Positions 8,423-18,597 of a DNA stretch of 64,000 nt are shown one piece after another. How positions within the stretch are numbered: the first letter of the stretch is position 1; the number at the start of each line of letters is the position of its first letter. The position numbers and the translations under genes were made by a program. The notes below the pieces were generated by a model. The model did not search any database, was not told the DNA's origin, and saw only the letters and a list, made by a program, of their open reading frames with translations. The stretch is from the NCBI RefSeq assembly GCF_003234085.1, contig NZ_QKSD01000016.1, positions 31,718 through 95,717 of the forward strand, read 5' to 3'. Source of the stretch: Curtobacterium sp. MCPF17_052 (GTDB lineage Bacteria > Actinomycetota > Actinomycetes > Actinomycetales > Microbacteriaceae).

Positions 8423-8516
8423 CGCCGACGGGCTGACGCCGACGGGCTGACGTCGACGCACCGACGTCGACGCACCGACGCCGACGCACCGACGCCGACG
8501 GACCGACGCCGACGGA
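8419..8516. repeat. Minisatellite, seven 14-bp units
   Basis: Seven head-to-tail copies of a 14-base unit (consensus CCGACGCCGACGGA) begin inside the last codons of the preceding gene and run 94 bases past its stop. Units differ at one to four positions. No coding frame is supported here. Confidence 0.9.
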
Positions 8517-9171
8517 CCGTCACGGGCGGGCTGGCACCGGCGTCACCGTGCCGCTCGCCGTCGACGGCGGTGACCCGACCGTCGGACCGCTGACGCGCCT
8601 CCCGGTCGTGGCCTGCAGCGCCGTCCGCATCCGGACATGGAAAGACCGGGCCGCAGAAGCGCCTCTCGGCGCGAGGCCGCTCGGAGCGGCGAATATTGGA
8701 GCCCGGGGCTTGCTGCGGCCCGGCACGTCCAAGTGTACGAGACGTCTGCCGCGTCGTACCCAGGTGTTCACTCTCGGTGGACAGATCCGGCACCGGGCGT
8801 GCCGCCGCCCGGGGACGACGCCGAACGGGAGGCGCGTCCCGGCTCCGCCCGTCGGCCCGCCCGGGCAGGAGCGATCGTCATGGATTTCCGCCCTGACCCA
8901 ATCCGACCGGGCGACGGTGCCGAACCATCAGCGTGACCGTCGTAAGACGTCTCACACGAGGTCCCCGGACGACCCGGGCCCGCTCGCGGGTCAATTCCCT
9001 GTGGGTCGTCCGGGGCCTCGCCACATGTACCCACGCCACCCGCGCAGCGATCGCTGCCGGGACCCGATCCGAACGGGACTCCAGCTGATGACCACCGCGA
9101 CCGCAGTCGCCGAGCGCTCTGTCCAGAGCGCGCGGTGGACGCCGCACACCCGGGAAGGAGGAAAACCTGCA
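8517..9171. other. Long gene-free stretch before sigK
   Basis: I see no credible gene in these 655 bases on either strand. The frame that stays open into sigK lacks a ribosome site and reads as low-complexity Arg/Pro/Gly. The stretch has a less GC-rich patch near 8690 (GAATATTGG) and a 13-bp perfect hairpin at 8963-9015. It probably holds the sigK promoter, but I cannot place it with confidence. Confidence 0.5.
8963..9015. other. Hairpin upstream of sigK
   Basis: CCCCGGACGACCC at 8963-8975 pairs perfectly with 9003-9015 around a 27-nt loop that itself contains CCCGGGCCCG. It lies about 155 bases before the sigK start. It may be a terminator of an upstream leader or a regulatory structure. 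Confidence 0.5.
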
Positions 9172-9771
9172 ATGCTCACTCTCGTGGAAGGCGACATGGA
9201 TGGTTGGACTCCCGCCGCCCCGGAACCGGTGTCGGCGGACGACCTGCTCAGTCGGGTCGCGACTGGTGACCAGGCTGCCTTCGCCGACCTCTACGACGAG
9301 CTGTCCGGCCGGGTCCTCGGGCTCGTGACGCGGCTCCTCCGTGACCGCGCCCAGTCCGAAGAGGTCACGCAGGAGGTCTTCCTCGAGGTCTGGCAGCAGG
9401 CCACCCGCTTCGACCAGGCCCGCGGCAGCGCTGCGAGCTGGGTCCTCACCATGGCGCACCGCCGAGCGGTCGACCGGGTGCGGGCATCGCAGTCGTCCCG
9501 CGACCGCGACACGAAGATCGGCATCCGCGACTTCGAGACGGACTTCGACTCCGTCTCAGAGTCCGTCGAGATCCGGCTCGAACACGAACGCGTCAGCCGG
9601 GCACTGTCCCGACTCACCGAGTTCCAGCGTCAGGCCGTGCAGCTCGCCTACTACGGCGGTTTCTCGCACAGCGAGATGGCCGACAAGCTCGGGGTGCCGA
9701 TCGGCACCGTCAAGACCCGTCTCCGCGACGGGATGATCCGACTCCGCGACGAGATGGGGGTGACGTCATGA
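9172..9771 (+). CDS. sigK: ECF RNA polymerase sigma factor, SigK type
   Basis: This group-4 sigma factor of 199 aa directs RNA polymerase to stress or envelope promoters. Region 2 is seen in AAFADLYDELSGRVLGLVTRLLRDRAQSEEVTQEVFLEVWQQA with the WVLTMAHRRAVDRVR core. Region 4 is seen in LTEFQRQAVQLAYYGGFSHSEMADKLGVPIGTVKTRLRDGM. Similarity in these blocks to mycobacterial SigK, and the overlapping RskA-like gene, support the name. ATG 9172 is favoured because AAGGAGG lies 10 bases upstream. ATG 9088 is an in-frame alternative with no such site. The stop overlaps the anti-sigma start (ATGA). Confidence 0.93.
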   Translation: MLTLVEGDMDGWTPAAPEPVSADDLLSRVATGDQAAFADLYDELSGRVLGLVTRLLRDRAQSEEVTQEVFLEVWQQATRFDQARGSAASWVLTMAHRRAVDRVRASQSSRDRDTKIGIRDFETDFDSVSESVEIRLEHERVSRALSRLTEFQRQAVQLAYYGGFSHSEMADKLGVPIGTVKTRLRDGMIRLRDEMGVTS

Positions 9772-10640
9772 CCGACCGTCACGACGACCCCGAGCTGATG
9801 ACCGGCTCGCACGCGCTGAACGCGCTGACCGACGACGAGCGCGCCGCGGTCGAGCGGGCGCTGTCCGACTCCCCGGAGCTGCAGCGCGAGTCCGACTCCC
9901 TCCGTGAGACCGCACTGGCCCTCGCCTTCGCCGTGTCGCCCGTCGAACCCTCCGCGTCCCTGAAGACCTCGCTGATGGCGAAGATCCAGGCGACCCCGCA
10001 GCTGCCCGCCCTGGACGACGCCGGTGTCACACCGGAGCCCGTCCGGGAGGCCCGCTCCGCGTCCGCCCCACTCGTCACGCCGGCAGCGTCGGTCACCGAC
10101 CTGCAGTCCGCTCCCGGCCGTGCCGCGTCGACCGCCCGGGCCCGGTGGTTCCAGCGTCCGGCCGCGATGCTCAGCGTCGCCGCAGCGGGTGCCGTGGTGC
10201 TCCTCAGCGTCGGCTTCGGGGTCGGCGGCTCGCTGCTCCAGGACGACGGCGGAGCGCCGGCGACCACGCAGGCCGCCTCCGGCCTCGACCAGATCTACGC
10301 GGCCCCGGACTTCCAGCGGAGCACCGCGAAGGTCAAGGGCGGCGGCACGGCCACGGTCGTGTGGTCCGGCCAGCTGCAGCGGTCCGCGGTCATCCTCGAC
10401 GGGGTCGACGCGGCACCGAAGGACAAGACGTACGAGCTCTGGTACATCGGGTCGCAGGAGTCCGGCGGCACGATCACCGCGGCCGGCCTGATGGACGACG
10501 TCGACGGCGGTGTCCGTTCGGCGGTCCTCCGCGGCACGATGGGCGCCGGTGACACGATCGGCATCACGGTCGAGCCGACTGGTGGCTCGGACCAGCCGAC
10601 CTCCGACCCGGTCGTCGCCGTCCCCACGTCCGAGGCGTGA
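9768..10640 (+). CDS. rskA: Anti-sigma-K factor, RskA family
   Basis: This 290-aa single-pass membrane protein is predicted to hold the sigma factor inactive. The cytoplasmic N-terminus (residues 1-120) has the anti-sigma start typical of RskA (HDDPELMTGSHALNALTDDERAAVERAL). The membrane helix is near 130-150 (AAMLSVAAAGAVVLLSVGFGVGG). The extracytoplasmic RskA domain ends with YELWYIG and a beta-rich segment ending in GITVEPTGGSDQPTSDPV. The gene overlaps sigK by four bases, so the two are co-produced. Release by regulated proteolysis is known for the family, but the trigger cannot be read here. Confidence 0.93.
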   Translation: MTDRHDDPELMTGSHALNALTDDERAAVERALSDSPELQRESDSLRETALALAFAVSPVEPSASLKTSLMAKIQATPQLPALDDAGVTPEPVREARSASAPLVTPAASVTDLQSAPGRAASTARARWFQRPAAMLSVAAAGAVVLLSVGFGVGGSLLQDDGGAPATTQAASGLDQIYAAPDFQRSTAKVKGGGTATVVWSGQLQRSAVILDGVDAAPKDKTYELWYIGSQESGGTITAAGLMDDVDGGVRSAVLRGTMGAGDTIGITVEPTGGSDQPTSDPVVAVPTSEA

Positions 10641-10660
10641 CCGGCCCCTGACGGTTCAGG

Positions 10661-10701
10661 ACGACGCCCCCCGTGACCACGTCGGTCACGGGGGGCGTCG
10701 T
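10661..10701 (+). terminator. Terminator after sigK-rskA
   Basis: ACGACGCCCCCCGTGACC at 10661-10678 pairs perfectly with 10684-10701 around a 5-nt loop, 20 bases after the rskA stop. Confidence 0.85.
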
Positions 10702-10767
10702 GGTGTGCGGCGTTCGTCCGGCACACCGAGACGCCTCCGTCTCTCTTTGGCGCCGCCGACCTGCCGA

Positions 10768-10810
10768 GACGCCCCGTGCTCCGGCGGCGTCTCGTGGAGC
10801 ACGGGGCGTC
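10768..10810. terminator. Second hairpin in the rskA-pstB gap
   Basis: GACGCCCCGTGCTCC at 10768-10782 pairs perfectly with 10796-10810 around a 13-nt loop. It stands between two other terminator-like hairpins in a convergent gap. Confidence 0.65.
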
Positions 10811-10827
10811 GCGGACAGACGGGGGCG

Positions 10828-10876
10828 TGTCGACGGCAGACAGAGTGTGTCGACGGCAGACAGAGCTTGTCGACGG
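10828..10876. repeat. 20-bp tandem repeat, about 2.5 units
   Basis: TGTCGACGGCAGACAGAG recurs at 10828 and 10848, and its first half again at 10868, a 20-base period. It lies between hairpins in the 327-base gap separating convergent rskA and pstB. No gene is seen there. Confidence 0.85.
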
Positions 10877-10882
10877 TACGAC

Positions 10883-10924
10883 GGAGGCCCGGTGCCGTCC
10901 GTGGCGGACGTGCACCGGGCCTCC
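10883..10924 (-). terminator. Terminator after pstB, GGGAGGC type
   Basis: GGAGGCCCGGTGC at 10883-10895 pairs with 10912-10924. It lies 43 bases beyond the pstB stop on the minus strand and shares its stem core with several other hairpins in the window. Confidence 0.7.
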
Positions 10925-10967
10925 AGTCCGGATCGGCGGAGCCGTCAGGCGACCGCGCGAGCGCCGA

Positions 10968-11747
<780 letters not shown>

Positions 11748-11799
11748 GTGGATCCTTCTGGGTTGGGTGGTCGTCGGGTTGCTGGTCGTCCGCGCGCTG

Positions 11800-11858
11800 G
11801 CGGGGGAGGCAGTGCCTCTCCCTAGCGGGGGAGGCACTGCCTCTCCCTAGCGGGGGAG
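11800..11858. repeat. 25-bp tandem duplication spanning the pstA stop
   Basis: Two 25-base units (11800-11824 and 11825-11849), plus a partial third, cover the pstA 3' end and the pstA-pstB gap. Each unit is internally palindromic (GAGGCAGTGCCTC or GAGGCACTGCCTC). The second unit contains the pstA stop codon. Confidence 0.85.
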
Positions 11859-12932
11859 CTTGGGCGCGAACAGGCGGGTGATGAAGCGGGCCAGCAGGTT
11901 GAGCAGCATCACGATGAGGATGAGGAGCAGTGCCGCGGTCCAGGCCCGGTCGACGAACGGCACCGGGTTGGCGCCCTGCTGCGAGTACTGCGTGTACGCG
12001 AACACCGGCAGCGTCATCATCGGGTCCTTGAACAGGTCGTAGTTCATGCTCGACGTGAACCCGGCGGTGACGAGCAGCGGCGCCGTCTCACCGATCACAC
12101 GGGCGATCGAGAGCATGACGCCCGTCGTGATGCCCGCGAGGCTGGTCGGCAGGACGACCTTCATGATCGTCAGCCACTTCGGCACACCCAGGGCGTACGA
12201 GGCCTCGCGGAGCTCCATCGGCACGATCTTCAGGACCTCTTCGGTGGAACGCACGACGATCGGGATCATCAGCACCGCGAGGGCGACCGAACCGACCAGG
12301 CCGAAGCGGGCACCCGGGCCGAGGAACAGCGCGAACAGCGAGTAGGCGAACAGACCGGCGACGATCGAGGGGATGCCCGTCATCACGTCGACGAAGAAGG
12401 TGATGCCGCGGGCCAGCACGCCCTTGCCGTACTCCACCAGGTAGATCGAGGTGAGCAGACCGATCGGGACGCTGATCAGCGCCGCGAACAGCGTGATCTC
12501 GAGCGTGCCGATCAGCGCGTGCACCGCGCCACCGCCCTCGGAGATGACCCCGCGCATCGAGTACGAGAAGAACTGCGCATCGAAGCGCGCGAGACCGTCC
12601 GCCAGGACCGTCCAGAGGAGCGACACCAGCGGCAGGACCGCGATCACGAAGGCGGTGATGACCAGCGAGGTGATCAGGCGGTCGACGGCCTTGCGGCCAC
12701 CCTCCACGATGCGGGAGACCACGACGATGAGGACGTCGAACAGGACCGTGCCGAGGAAGACCGCGGCGACGACGTTGAAGTCCTTGGTGGCGCCGCCGGC
12801 GTTGAGCAGGGCGAAGACCAGGCCGAGGGCGACCCAGCTGCCGACGAGCAGCAACCACGGGACGGACTTGTGGAGCTTGCCGTTGGCGAAGACGTTGCCG
12901 GCGGTGGCTGGCTGACGGAGTGCGAGGGACAT
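11847..12932 (-). CDS. pstA: Phosphate ABC transporter permease PstA
   Basis: This inner-membrane permease pairs with PstC to form the phosphate channel. The protein has 361 aa, longer than the common 280-300 because two extra hydrophobic segments precede the core (VPWLLLVGSWVALGLVFALLN and VAAVFLGTVLFDVLIVVVS). The transporter core follows, with the EAA-type loop LREASYALGVPKWLTIMKVVLPTSLAGITTGVMLSIARVIGETAPLLVTAG near residues 240-290. The start is ATG 12930-12932, 18 bases after pstC. Longer N-termini of this kind are common in actinobacterial PstA. Confidence 0.95.
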   Translation of the reverse strand: MSLALRQPATAGNVFANGKLHKSVPWLLLVGSWVALGLVFALLNAGGATKDFNVVAAVFLGTVLFDVLIVVVSRIVEGGRKAVDRLITSLVITAFVIAVLPLVSLLWTVLADGLARFDAQFFSYSMRGVISEGGGAVHALIGTLEITLFAALISVPIGLLTSIYLVEYGKGVLARGITFFVDVMTGIPSIVAGLFAYSLFALFLGPGARFGLVGSVALAVLMIPIVVRSTEEVLKIVPMELREASYALGVPKWLTIMKVVLPTSLAGITTGVMLSIARVIGETAPLLVTAGFTSSMNYDLFKDPMMTLPVFAYTQYSQQGANPVPFVDRAWTAALLLILIVMLLNLLARFITRLFAPKLPR

Positions 12933-12950
12933 CGGGTGCGACCTTTCCCG

Positions 12951-13901
12951 TCAGGAGACTCGCTTGCGGACGATGTACCGCGCGAGCATGTTGATGACCA
13001 GGGTGATGACGAAGAGGATCAGGCCCGACGCGACGAGCGCGTTCAGGGCCGTCCCGGAGGCCTCGGCGAACTGCAGGGCGATGTTCGCTGCGATCGTCGA
13101 CGGGTTCAGCGGGGTGAGGAGCTGGAAGGTGATGTTCGTCGACACCGAGAGCACCAGGGCGATCGCCATCGTCTCGCCGAGCGCCCGACCGAGGCCGAGC
13201 ATGATCGCGGACACGATGCCCGACTTGGCGAACGGCAGGACCGACATCCGGATCATCTCCCAACGCGTCGCACCCAGGGCCAGGGCCGCTTCCTCGTTCA
13301 GCGTCGGCGCCTGCAGGAAGATCTCACGCATCACGGCGGTCATGATCGGGATGGCCATCACCGCGAGGACGATCGACGCGGTGAGGATCGTGCGCCCGGT
13401 CCCGGACAGCGGGCCGGAGAAGAGCGGGATCCATCCGAAGTGGTCGTTGAGGAACGCGTAGAACGGCTTCACCAGGCGGGCCAGGACGACGATGCCCCAG
13501 AGGCCGTAGACGACCGACGGCACCGCGGCGAGCAGGTCGATGACGTAGCCGAGGACCGGAGCCAGCCGGCGCGGTGCGTAGTGCGAGATGAAGAGCGCGA
13601 TGCCGATCGCCAACGGCACCGCCATGATCAGCGCGAGGAAGGCCGACCACACCGTTCCGAAGACGAGCGGGCCGACGTAGGTCCAGAAGTTCGCGGCGCT
13701 GTTCGGCAGGGTGCCGGCTTCGGCGTTGAAGGCCGGGATGCTCTGCCAGACGAGGAACGCGGCCACGAGGACGAGGACGAAGAGGATCAGGCTGCCGGCT
13801 GTGACGGAGGCGGCGGAGAACACCCGGTCGCCGATGCGGACGACGGCCTTCGGCTTGGACGGGGTGGCGATGTCCTGGTCTCGGACCGGTGCGGTCGTCA
13901 T
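12951..13901 (-). CDS. pstC: Phosphate ABC transporter permease PstC
   Basis: This is the partner permease of PstA, 316 aa, with six predicted membrane helices. The first is near residues 34-55 (AGSLILFVLVLVAAFLVWQS). The permease loop is seen in EEAALALGATRWEMIRMSVLPFAKSGIVSAIMLGLGRALGETMAIALVL. The start is ATG 13899-13901. A strong hairpin at 14025-14064 separates it from pstS upstream, so read-through from the pstS promoter probably supplies a lower amount of permease than of binding protein. Confidence 0.96.
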   Translation of the reverse strand: MTTAPVRDQDIATPSKPKAVVRIGDRVFSAASVTAGSLILFVLVLVAAFLVWQSIPAFNAEAGTLPNSAANFWTYVGPLVFGTVWSAFLALIMAVPLAIGIALFISHYAPRRLAPVLGYVIDLLAAVPSVVYGLWGIVVLARLVKPFYAFLNDHFGWIPLFSGPLSGTGRTILTASIVLAVMAIPIMTAVMREIFLQAPTLNEEAALALGATRWEMIRMSVLPFAKSGIVSAIMLGLGRALGETMAIALVLSVSTNITFQLLTPLNPSTIAANIALQFAEASGTALNALVASGLILFVITLVINMLARYIVRKRVS

Positions 13902-14024
13902 GGGGCTCCTGTCGGAGGATCGCGCCGGGTGAGCGCGAGGGGTTCGGGGGAGAGGTGGAGCGTCAGGGTCGTGACGGGCGCGGGACGCAGCAGGCGTCGG
14001 CAGCTCGCGTCACGACGGGCGAGA

Positions 14025-14064
14025 GCCCGGACGCCGGTCGAGTGGGTGGGACCGGCGTCCGGGC
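14025..14064 (-). terminator. Hairpin between pstS and pstC
   Basis: GCCCGGACGCCGGT at 14025-14038 pairs perfectly with 14051-14064 around a 12-nt loop, 12 bases after the pstS stop. It probably acts as a partial terminator or mRNA-stabilising element that raises pstS expression over pstCAB. Confidence 0.7.
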
Positions 14065-14075
14065 GCTGAGCGGAC

Positions 14076-15194
14076 TTACTTGATGGACTCGACCGCCGCG
14101 GCGGCCTTCTCGCCCAGGTCGGACGACAGGGCGGCCGACTTGGCCTCCGTCGCTGCGGCCTTCTGCGCGTCGGCCGAGACGACGTACCCGAGGTACGCCT
14201 TCACGAGGTCGGCCTTGTCGCTGTCCTTGTACTCCTGGCAGGCGATGGCGTAGGAGACGAGCACCAGCGGCCACGCGTTCTCCGCGGTGTCCTTGCGGTC
14301 GATCTCGATGGCGAGGTCGTTGTCCTCGCGGCCCGAGGCGACGTCGGAGTCGGCGACGACCTTCGCAGCACCCTCGGCCGAGATCTCGGTGGCCTTGTCG
14401 CCGACCATGAGCTTGGCCTTGTCGAGGTCACCGGCGCCGGAGTCGTCGATGTAGGTGATGGCGTTCGAGGCGCCCTGCATGGCCGAGGCCACACCGGAGG
14501 TCTTCGCCGCCGCGTCACCGACCTGGAACGGGAAGGTCTGGCTCGGCTCCTTGCCCCAGGCGTCGCCCGCGTTCTCCGACAGGTACTCGGAGAAGTTCTC
14601 GGTCGTGCCGGAGTCGTCGGAGCGGTGCACGACGGTGATGTTCGCGTCCGGCAGCTTCACGCCGTCGTTGAGCGACGCGATCTCGGAGTCGTTCCACTTC
14701 GTGATCTTGCCGGAGAAGATGCCCGCGATGGACTTCGCGTCGAGCGTCAGGTCCGAGACGCCGTCGATCTTGTAGGCGATCGCGATCGGGGAGATGTAGA
14801 CCGGGATGTCGATGGCCTTCGAGTCCGCGGCGCACGCGGCGAACGTGCCGCCGAGCTCCTCCTCGGACAGGGCGGCGTCGGAGCCGGCGAAGTCCGCGGC
14901 ACCCGAGATGAAGTTCTTGCGGCCCGCGCCCGAACCGTCGGGCGAGTAGTTCACGGTGACGCCGGAAGCCTGACCCTGGAAGCCGGCGGCCCAGGTCGCT
15001 TCGGCGGTCTGCTGTGCGGAGGAGCCGGAACCGGTGAGCGTGCCGGAGAGGCTCGAGTAGTCGACACCCGAGGAGGCGGCGGGCGACGACGAGTTGCCGC
15101 CGTTGCCAGCATCCTCGTTCGCCGCGCAGGAGGAGAGCACGACGGCGCCGGCGATCGCGATTGCCGCGACCGAGCCGATTCGCTTGATGTTCAC
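14076..15194 (-). CDS. pstS: Phosphate-binding lipoprotein PstS
   Basis: This surface-anchored lipoprotein captures phosphate for PstCAB. The protein has 372 aa, with an N-terminal signal and lipobox LSSCAAN (Cys near residue 23), then a Ser/Gly-rich linker. The PstS fold shows LTGSGSSAQQTAEATW, YSPDGSGAGRKNFI, FAGSDAALSEEE, the phosphate-loop region HRSDDSGTTENFSEYL and YIDDSGAGDLD. I chose GTG 15192-15194 because GAAGGGA precedes it and the signal peptide starts there. Upstream, four GGTGAAC-like units in an 11-bp register suggest control by the SenX3-RegX3 system in the same window. Confidence 0.96.
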   Translation of the reverse strand: MNIKRIGSVAAIAIAGAVVLSSCAANEDAGNGGNSSSPAASSGVDYSSLSGTLTGSGSSAQQTAEATWAAGFQGQASGVTVNYSPDGSGAGRKNFISGAADFAGSDAALSEEELGGTFAACAADSKAIDIPVYISPIAIAYKIDGVSDLTLDAKSIAGIFSGKITKWNDSEIASLNDGVKLPDANITVVHRSDDSGTTENFSEYLSENAGDAWGKEPSQTFPFQVGDAAAKTSGVASAMQGASNAITYIDDSGAGDLDKAKLMVGDKATEISAEGAAKVVADSDVASGREDNDLAIEIDRKDTAENAWPLVLVSYAIACQEYKDSDKADLVKAYLGYVVSADAQKAAATEAKSAALSSDLGEKAAAAVESIK

Positions 15195-15487
15195 AGGGGT
15201 CCCTTCGGGAATGTAAGTGCAGTGGGACCGCTGTGTGGTCCCCGGGCCGGTGCTGACCCGGGAGTGACTGTAGGGACGAGAGGTGACCGGGATGACGCTC
15301 TCCGGTGAACGGGAGGTGAACGCGGGGTTCACCCGGTGCGGGTCGCCGGACACCGGGCAGGGTCAGGAGCAGGATCGGGGCACGCTGCCCACCGAGCGGT
15401 GCTGTCGACCGCTGGCGCTGCTGCGCTGCTTACGCTCTTGCGCTGCTGCGCTGGCTGCGCTGGCGCTGGCTCCCGCGTCGGCTCGGG
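15195..15487. other. pstS promoter region and repeat-rich DNA
   Basis: This 293-base stretch holds the pstS 5' leader, the PHO-box-like array (15281-15324), and a CTGCTGCGCTG-rich low-complexity patch near 15413-15475. No gene is supported. Confidence 0.6.
15281..15324 (-). promoter_or_regulatory. PHO-box-like array upstream of pstS
   Basis: Four 11-base units stand in register: AGGTGACCGGG, ATGACGCTCTC, CGGTGAACGGG and AGGTGAACGCG. On the coding strand of pstS they read as GTTCACC direct repeats, the arrangement known for actinobacterial PhoP boxes. The second unit is degenerate. The array ends 87 bases upstream of the pstS start. Confidence 0.7.
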
Positions 15488-16435
15488 TCAGGCGCTGACG
15501 GTGTTGCGGTGCGTCTCGACGGCGATGAGCTTCCGGCCGGCGATGTGCATCACGGCGAACTCACCGACCGAGAGCATGGCGGCGCGACGCAGGTCGAACT
15601 TCGCCGCGTCGTCCGCGGTGTCCGTCGCGATCCGCGCGACGATGTCGGGCAGGACCGGGCCGTGCGAGCAGAGCACCGCGGTCTTCGCCTTGTCCAGGCG
15701 CTTCCGGACGACGCCCTTGACGTCGGCAGTCCCACGCTCGTGGGCATCCTGGCTGATGTCCGGGGTGTCGGACACCCCGACCTTCGTCCGCGCCGACAGG
15801 GGTTCCACGGTCGCCAGGCACCGGGCGGCCGTGCTGCTGACGATCTTCTTCGGCCCGAACGCCGCGACCGGAGCCGCAGCCGCCTTCGCCTGCGCGCGGC
15901 CGAGGGGGAGGAGCGGACGCGTGGCGTCAGGGCCGTCCCAGTCTGACCCGGGGACCGTCTTGGCGTGCCGCAGGGCGATCAGGGCGAACGTGTCGTGCTC
16001 GTCCGCGGCGGCACGTTCGGCGAACCGGTCGAGGATCGCGACGTCACGTTCGTAGGTGAGCCGGGCGCGGGCGTCGTCGATGGACACCCACTCGACGGCG
16101 GCGACCTCGTCGTTCGGGCGGAACTGACCCGCACGCTCGGCCTCCTTGCGGGAGACCCGGGCCGACCAGTAGTGCACGACCTTGTCGCGACCGCTCGGTA
16201 GGACGTACTCCGCTCGGCCGAGGGGAGCGCCGAGGTGCACGCGGTACCCGGTCTCCTCGTCGATCTCGCGCACGGCGGCCTCGGGGATGCTCTCGCCCGG
16301 GTCCACCTTGCCCTTGGGGAAGGAGACGTCCTTGTGGTGCTCGCGGTGGATCAGGAGGACGAGCGGCTCGCCGTCCTGTTCGCGCCACACCACGGCGCCG
16401 GCCGCGATGACCGGGCCCGACTGCCCACCGCTCAC
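15488..16435 (-). CDS. mutT1: Nudix hydrolase fused to histidine phosphatase, MutT1-like
   Basis: This two-domain cytosolic protein has 315 aa. The N-terminal Nudix domain carries the box [22 protein letters not shown] near residues 40-62. The C-terminal half is a histidine-phosphatase (SixA-like) domain with the catalytic LIALRHAKT near 168 and the second histidine in [11 protein letters not shown]. This fusion matches mycobacterial MutT1, which hydrolyses 8-oxo-guanine nucleotides and diadenosine polyphosphates. GTG 16433-16435 overlaps the ppk stop (GTGA), so ppk and mutT1 form one operon, the same pairing as in mycobacteria. The function is inferred from the family. Confidence 0.9.
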   Translation of the reverse strand: MSGGQSGPVIAAGAVVWREQDGEPLVLLIHREHHKDVSFPKGKVDPGESIPEAAVREIDEETGYRVHLGAPLGRAEYVLPSGRDKVVHYWSARVSRKEAERAGQFRPNDEVAAVEWVSIDDARARLTYERDVAILDRFAERAAADEHDTFALIALRHAKTVPGSDWDGPDATRPLLPLGRAQAKAAAAPVAAFGPKKIVSSTAARCLATVEPLSARTKVGVSDTPDISQDAHERGTADVKGVVRKRLDKAKTAVLCSHGPVLPDIVARIATDTADDAAKFDLRRAAMLSVGEFAVMHIAGRKLIAVETHRNTVSA

Positions 16436-18597
16436 CGAGTGGAACGCTTCCGTGCCGAGATGGTCCGCATGAGGACATTCTGCACGTCGTCGAGTGGGCG
16501 TCCGTCGTCGTCCGTCGAGTGGCGGCTCCACTCGCCGTCGGACTCGAGGTGCCAGGAACTGGTCGTCTCGGCCATCGCCAGGTCGAACATCTCCTGCACC
16601 TCGGTGATGTGCGCCGGGGTAGTGAGGCGGACGAGGGCCTCGACGCGACGATCGAGGTTGCGGTGCATCATGTCGGCGCTGCCGATGAACACCGCCGGGT
16701 CGCCGTCGTTGTGGAACGCGAACGCCCGCGAGTGCTCGAGGTACCGTCCGACCACACTGCGGACCCGGATCGTCTCGCTCACGCCTTCGAGGCCCGGCTT
16801 CAAGGAGCAGATCCCCCGGACCCAGATGTCGACCGGAACCCCGGCCTGGCTCGCCAGGTAGAGCGCGTCGATGATCTGCTCGTCCACCATCGAGTTGACC
16901 TTGATGCGGATGCCCGAGGGCTTCCCGGCGAGGGCGTTCTCCGCCTCGGCCTGGATGCGCTTCACCAGGCCCTTGCGCAGGTGCAGCGGAGCGACGAGGA
17001 GACGCTTGAACTTCTTCTCGATCGCGTACCCGGACAGCTCGTTGAACAGCCGCGTCAGGTCCTTGCCGACGGTGTCGTCCGCGGTGAACAACCCCATGTC
17101 CTCGTAGATGCGCGAGGTCTTCGGGTTGTAGTTGCCCGTGCCGATGTGGCTGTAGTGCTTGAGCGTCCCGCCCTCCTGCCGGATGACGAGCACCAGCTTC
17201 GAGTGCGTCTTCAGCCCGACCAGGCCGTACACGACGTGCACGCCGGCCTTCTCGAGTTTGCGCGCCCACGTGATGTTGTTCTGCTCGTCGAACCGCGCCT
17301 TGATCTCGACGAGGGCGAGCACCTGCTTGCCGGCCGCGGCGGCGTCGATCAGGGCCTCCACGATGGGGGAGTCACCCGAGGTGCGGTACAGCGTCTGCTT
17401 GATCGCCAGCACGTTCGGGTCTGCGGCGGCCTGCTCGAGGAACGCCTGCACGCTGGTGGCGAAGGACTCGTACGGGTGGTGGACCAGGACGTCCCGAGTG
17501 GCGATCGCGCGGAACAGGTCGGGCTTCGTGTTCGGCTCGCCCGGCTGGAACTGCACCGGGGTCGTCGGCACGTGGCGCGGGTAGTGCAGGTCCGGGCGCG
17601 GGAGCTTCGCCAGTTCGAACAGTCCGCCGAGGTCGAGCGGCGACGGCAGGCGGTAGACCTCTTGCTCGGTGATGTCGAGTTCGCGGACCAGCAGGTCGAG
17701 CGTCACCGCGTCCATGTCCTCGGTGATCTCGAGACGGATCGGCGGACCGAAGCGACGACGGAGGAGTTCACGCTCCAGCGCCTGGATGAGGTTCTCTGCC
17801 TCGTCCTCTTCGATCTCGACGTCTTCGTTGCGGGTGATGCGGAACACGTGGTGCTCGAGCACCTCCATCCCCGGGAACAGATCGGGGAGGTGGTTCGCGA
17901 TCAGGTCCTCGAGCGGGATGAAGCGCAGCCGCCCGGAGTTGTCGTCCGGCAGCTTGATGAAGCGCGGGTAGTTCTGCGGCACCTTGAGGCGCGCGAACTC
18001 CTGACGCTGCGACTTCGGGTTCCGCACCCGGACCGCCAAGTTGAGTGACAGGCCGGAGATGTAGGGGAACGGGTGCGCCGGGTCGACCGCGAGCGGCATG
18101 AGCACCGGGAAGATCTGCTCGCTGAAGTACTCGCGCATGCGGAGGCGGTCGTCCTCGCCCAGGTCGGACCAGTGCTCGACGTGGATGCCGGCGGCGTCGA
18201 GGTCCGGCTTGAGCGACCCGATGAAGGCGTTCGCGTGCCGCTCCTGCAGCTCGTGCGCCTTCATCGCGATGTCGCGCAGGACGTCACTCGGCGCCCGACC
18301 GACGTTGGTGGGGACCGCGATGCCGGTGTCGATGCGGCGCTTCAGGCCCGCGACCCGCACCATGAAGAACTCATCGAGGTTCGAGGCGAAGATCGCGAGG
18401 AAGTTCGCCCGCTCGAGCAGCGGCTGCGTCCGGTCCTCACCGAGCTCGAGCACGCGCTGGTTGAAGCGGAGCCAGCTGAGCTCGCGGTCGAAGTACCGGT
18501 CGGAGGGCAGCGACTCGTGCTCGATCTCCACGACCTCGTCGAAGTCGTCGAGGTCGTTCGCGACGGAGTCGCCGTCGAGCTGCGGTTCGGTGTCCAT
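16432..18597 (-). CDS. ppk: Polyphosphate kinase 1
   Basis: It reversibly polymerises the terminal phosphate of ATP into polyphosphate. The protein has 721 aa, the usual Ppk1 length. The N-terminal domain ([19 protein letters not shown]) is followed by head and catalytic domains. The autophosphorylated histidine region [20 protein letters not shown] lies near 470 and the second conserved histidine in [19 protein letters not shown] near 495. The C-terminal domain has the [13 protein letters not shown] and [14 protein letters not shown] segments. ATG 18595-18597 is preferred over GTG 18603 because GGCAGGA lies 7 bases before it. It is located beside pst genes and overlaps the mutT1-like gene. 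Confidence 0.96.
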   Translation of the reverse strand: MDTEPQLDGDSVANDLDDFDEVVEIEHESLPSDRYFDRELSWLRFNQRVLELGEDRTQPLLERANFLAIFASNLDEFFMVRVAGLKRRIDTGIAVPTNVGRAPSDVLRDIAMKAHELQERHANAFIGSLKPDLDAAGIHVEHWSDLGEDDRLRMREYFSEQIFPVLMPLAVDPAHPFPYISGLSLNLAVRVRNPKSQRQEFARLKVPQNYPRFIKLPDDNSGRLRFIPLEDLIANHLPDLFPGMEVLEHHVFRITRNEDVEIEEDEAENLIQALERELLRRRFGPPIRLEITEDMDAVTLDLLVRELDITEQEVYRLPSPLDLGGLFELAKLPRPDLHYPRHVPTTPVQFQPGEPNTKPDLFRAIATRDVLVHHPYESFATSVQAFLEQAAADPNVLAIKQTLYRTSGDSPIVEALIDAAAAGKQVLALVEIKARFDEQNNITWARKLEKAGVHVVYGLVGLKTHSKLVLVIRQEGGTLKHYSHIGTGNYNPKTSRIYEDMGLFTADDTVGKDLTRLFNELSGYAIEKKFKRLLVAPLHLRKGLVKRIQAEAENALAGKPSGIRIKVNSMVDEQIIDALYLASQAGVPVDIWVRGICSLKPGLEGVSETIRVRSVVGRYLEHSRAFAFHNDGDPAVFIGSADMMHRNLDRRVEALVRLTTPAHITEVQEMFDLAMAETTSSWHLESDGEWSRHSTDDDGRPLDDVQNVLMRTISARKRSTR

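Noticed and set aside
8548..9171. N-terminal extension of the sigK frame
   Set aside because: The extra residues are low-complexity, and AAGGAGG directly before ATG 9172 marks the real start.
12519..14069. A 516-residue plus-strand open frame opposite pstA-pstC
   Set aside because: Composition is dominated by Asp, Arg, Gly and Glu, typical of antisense frames here, and the phosphate permeases are certain.
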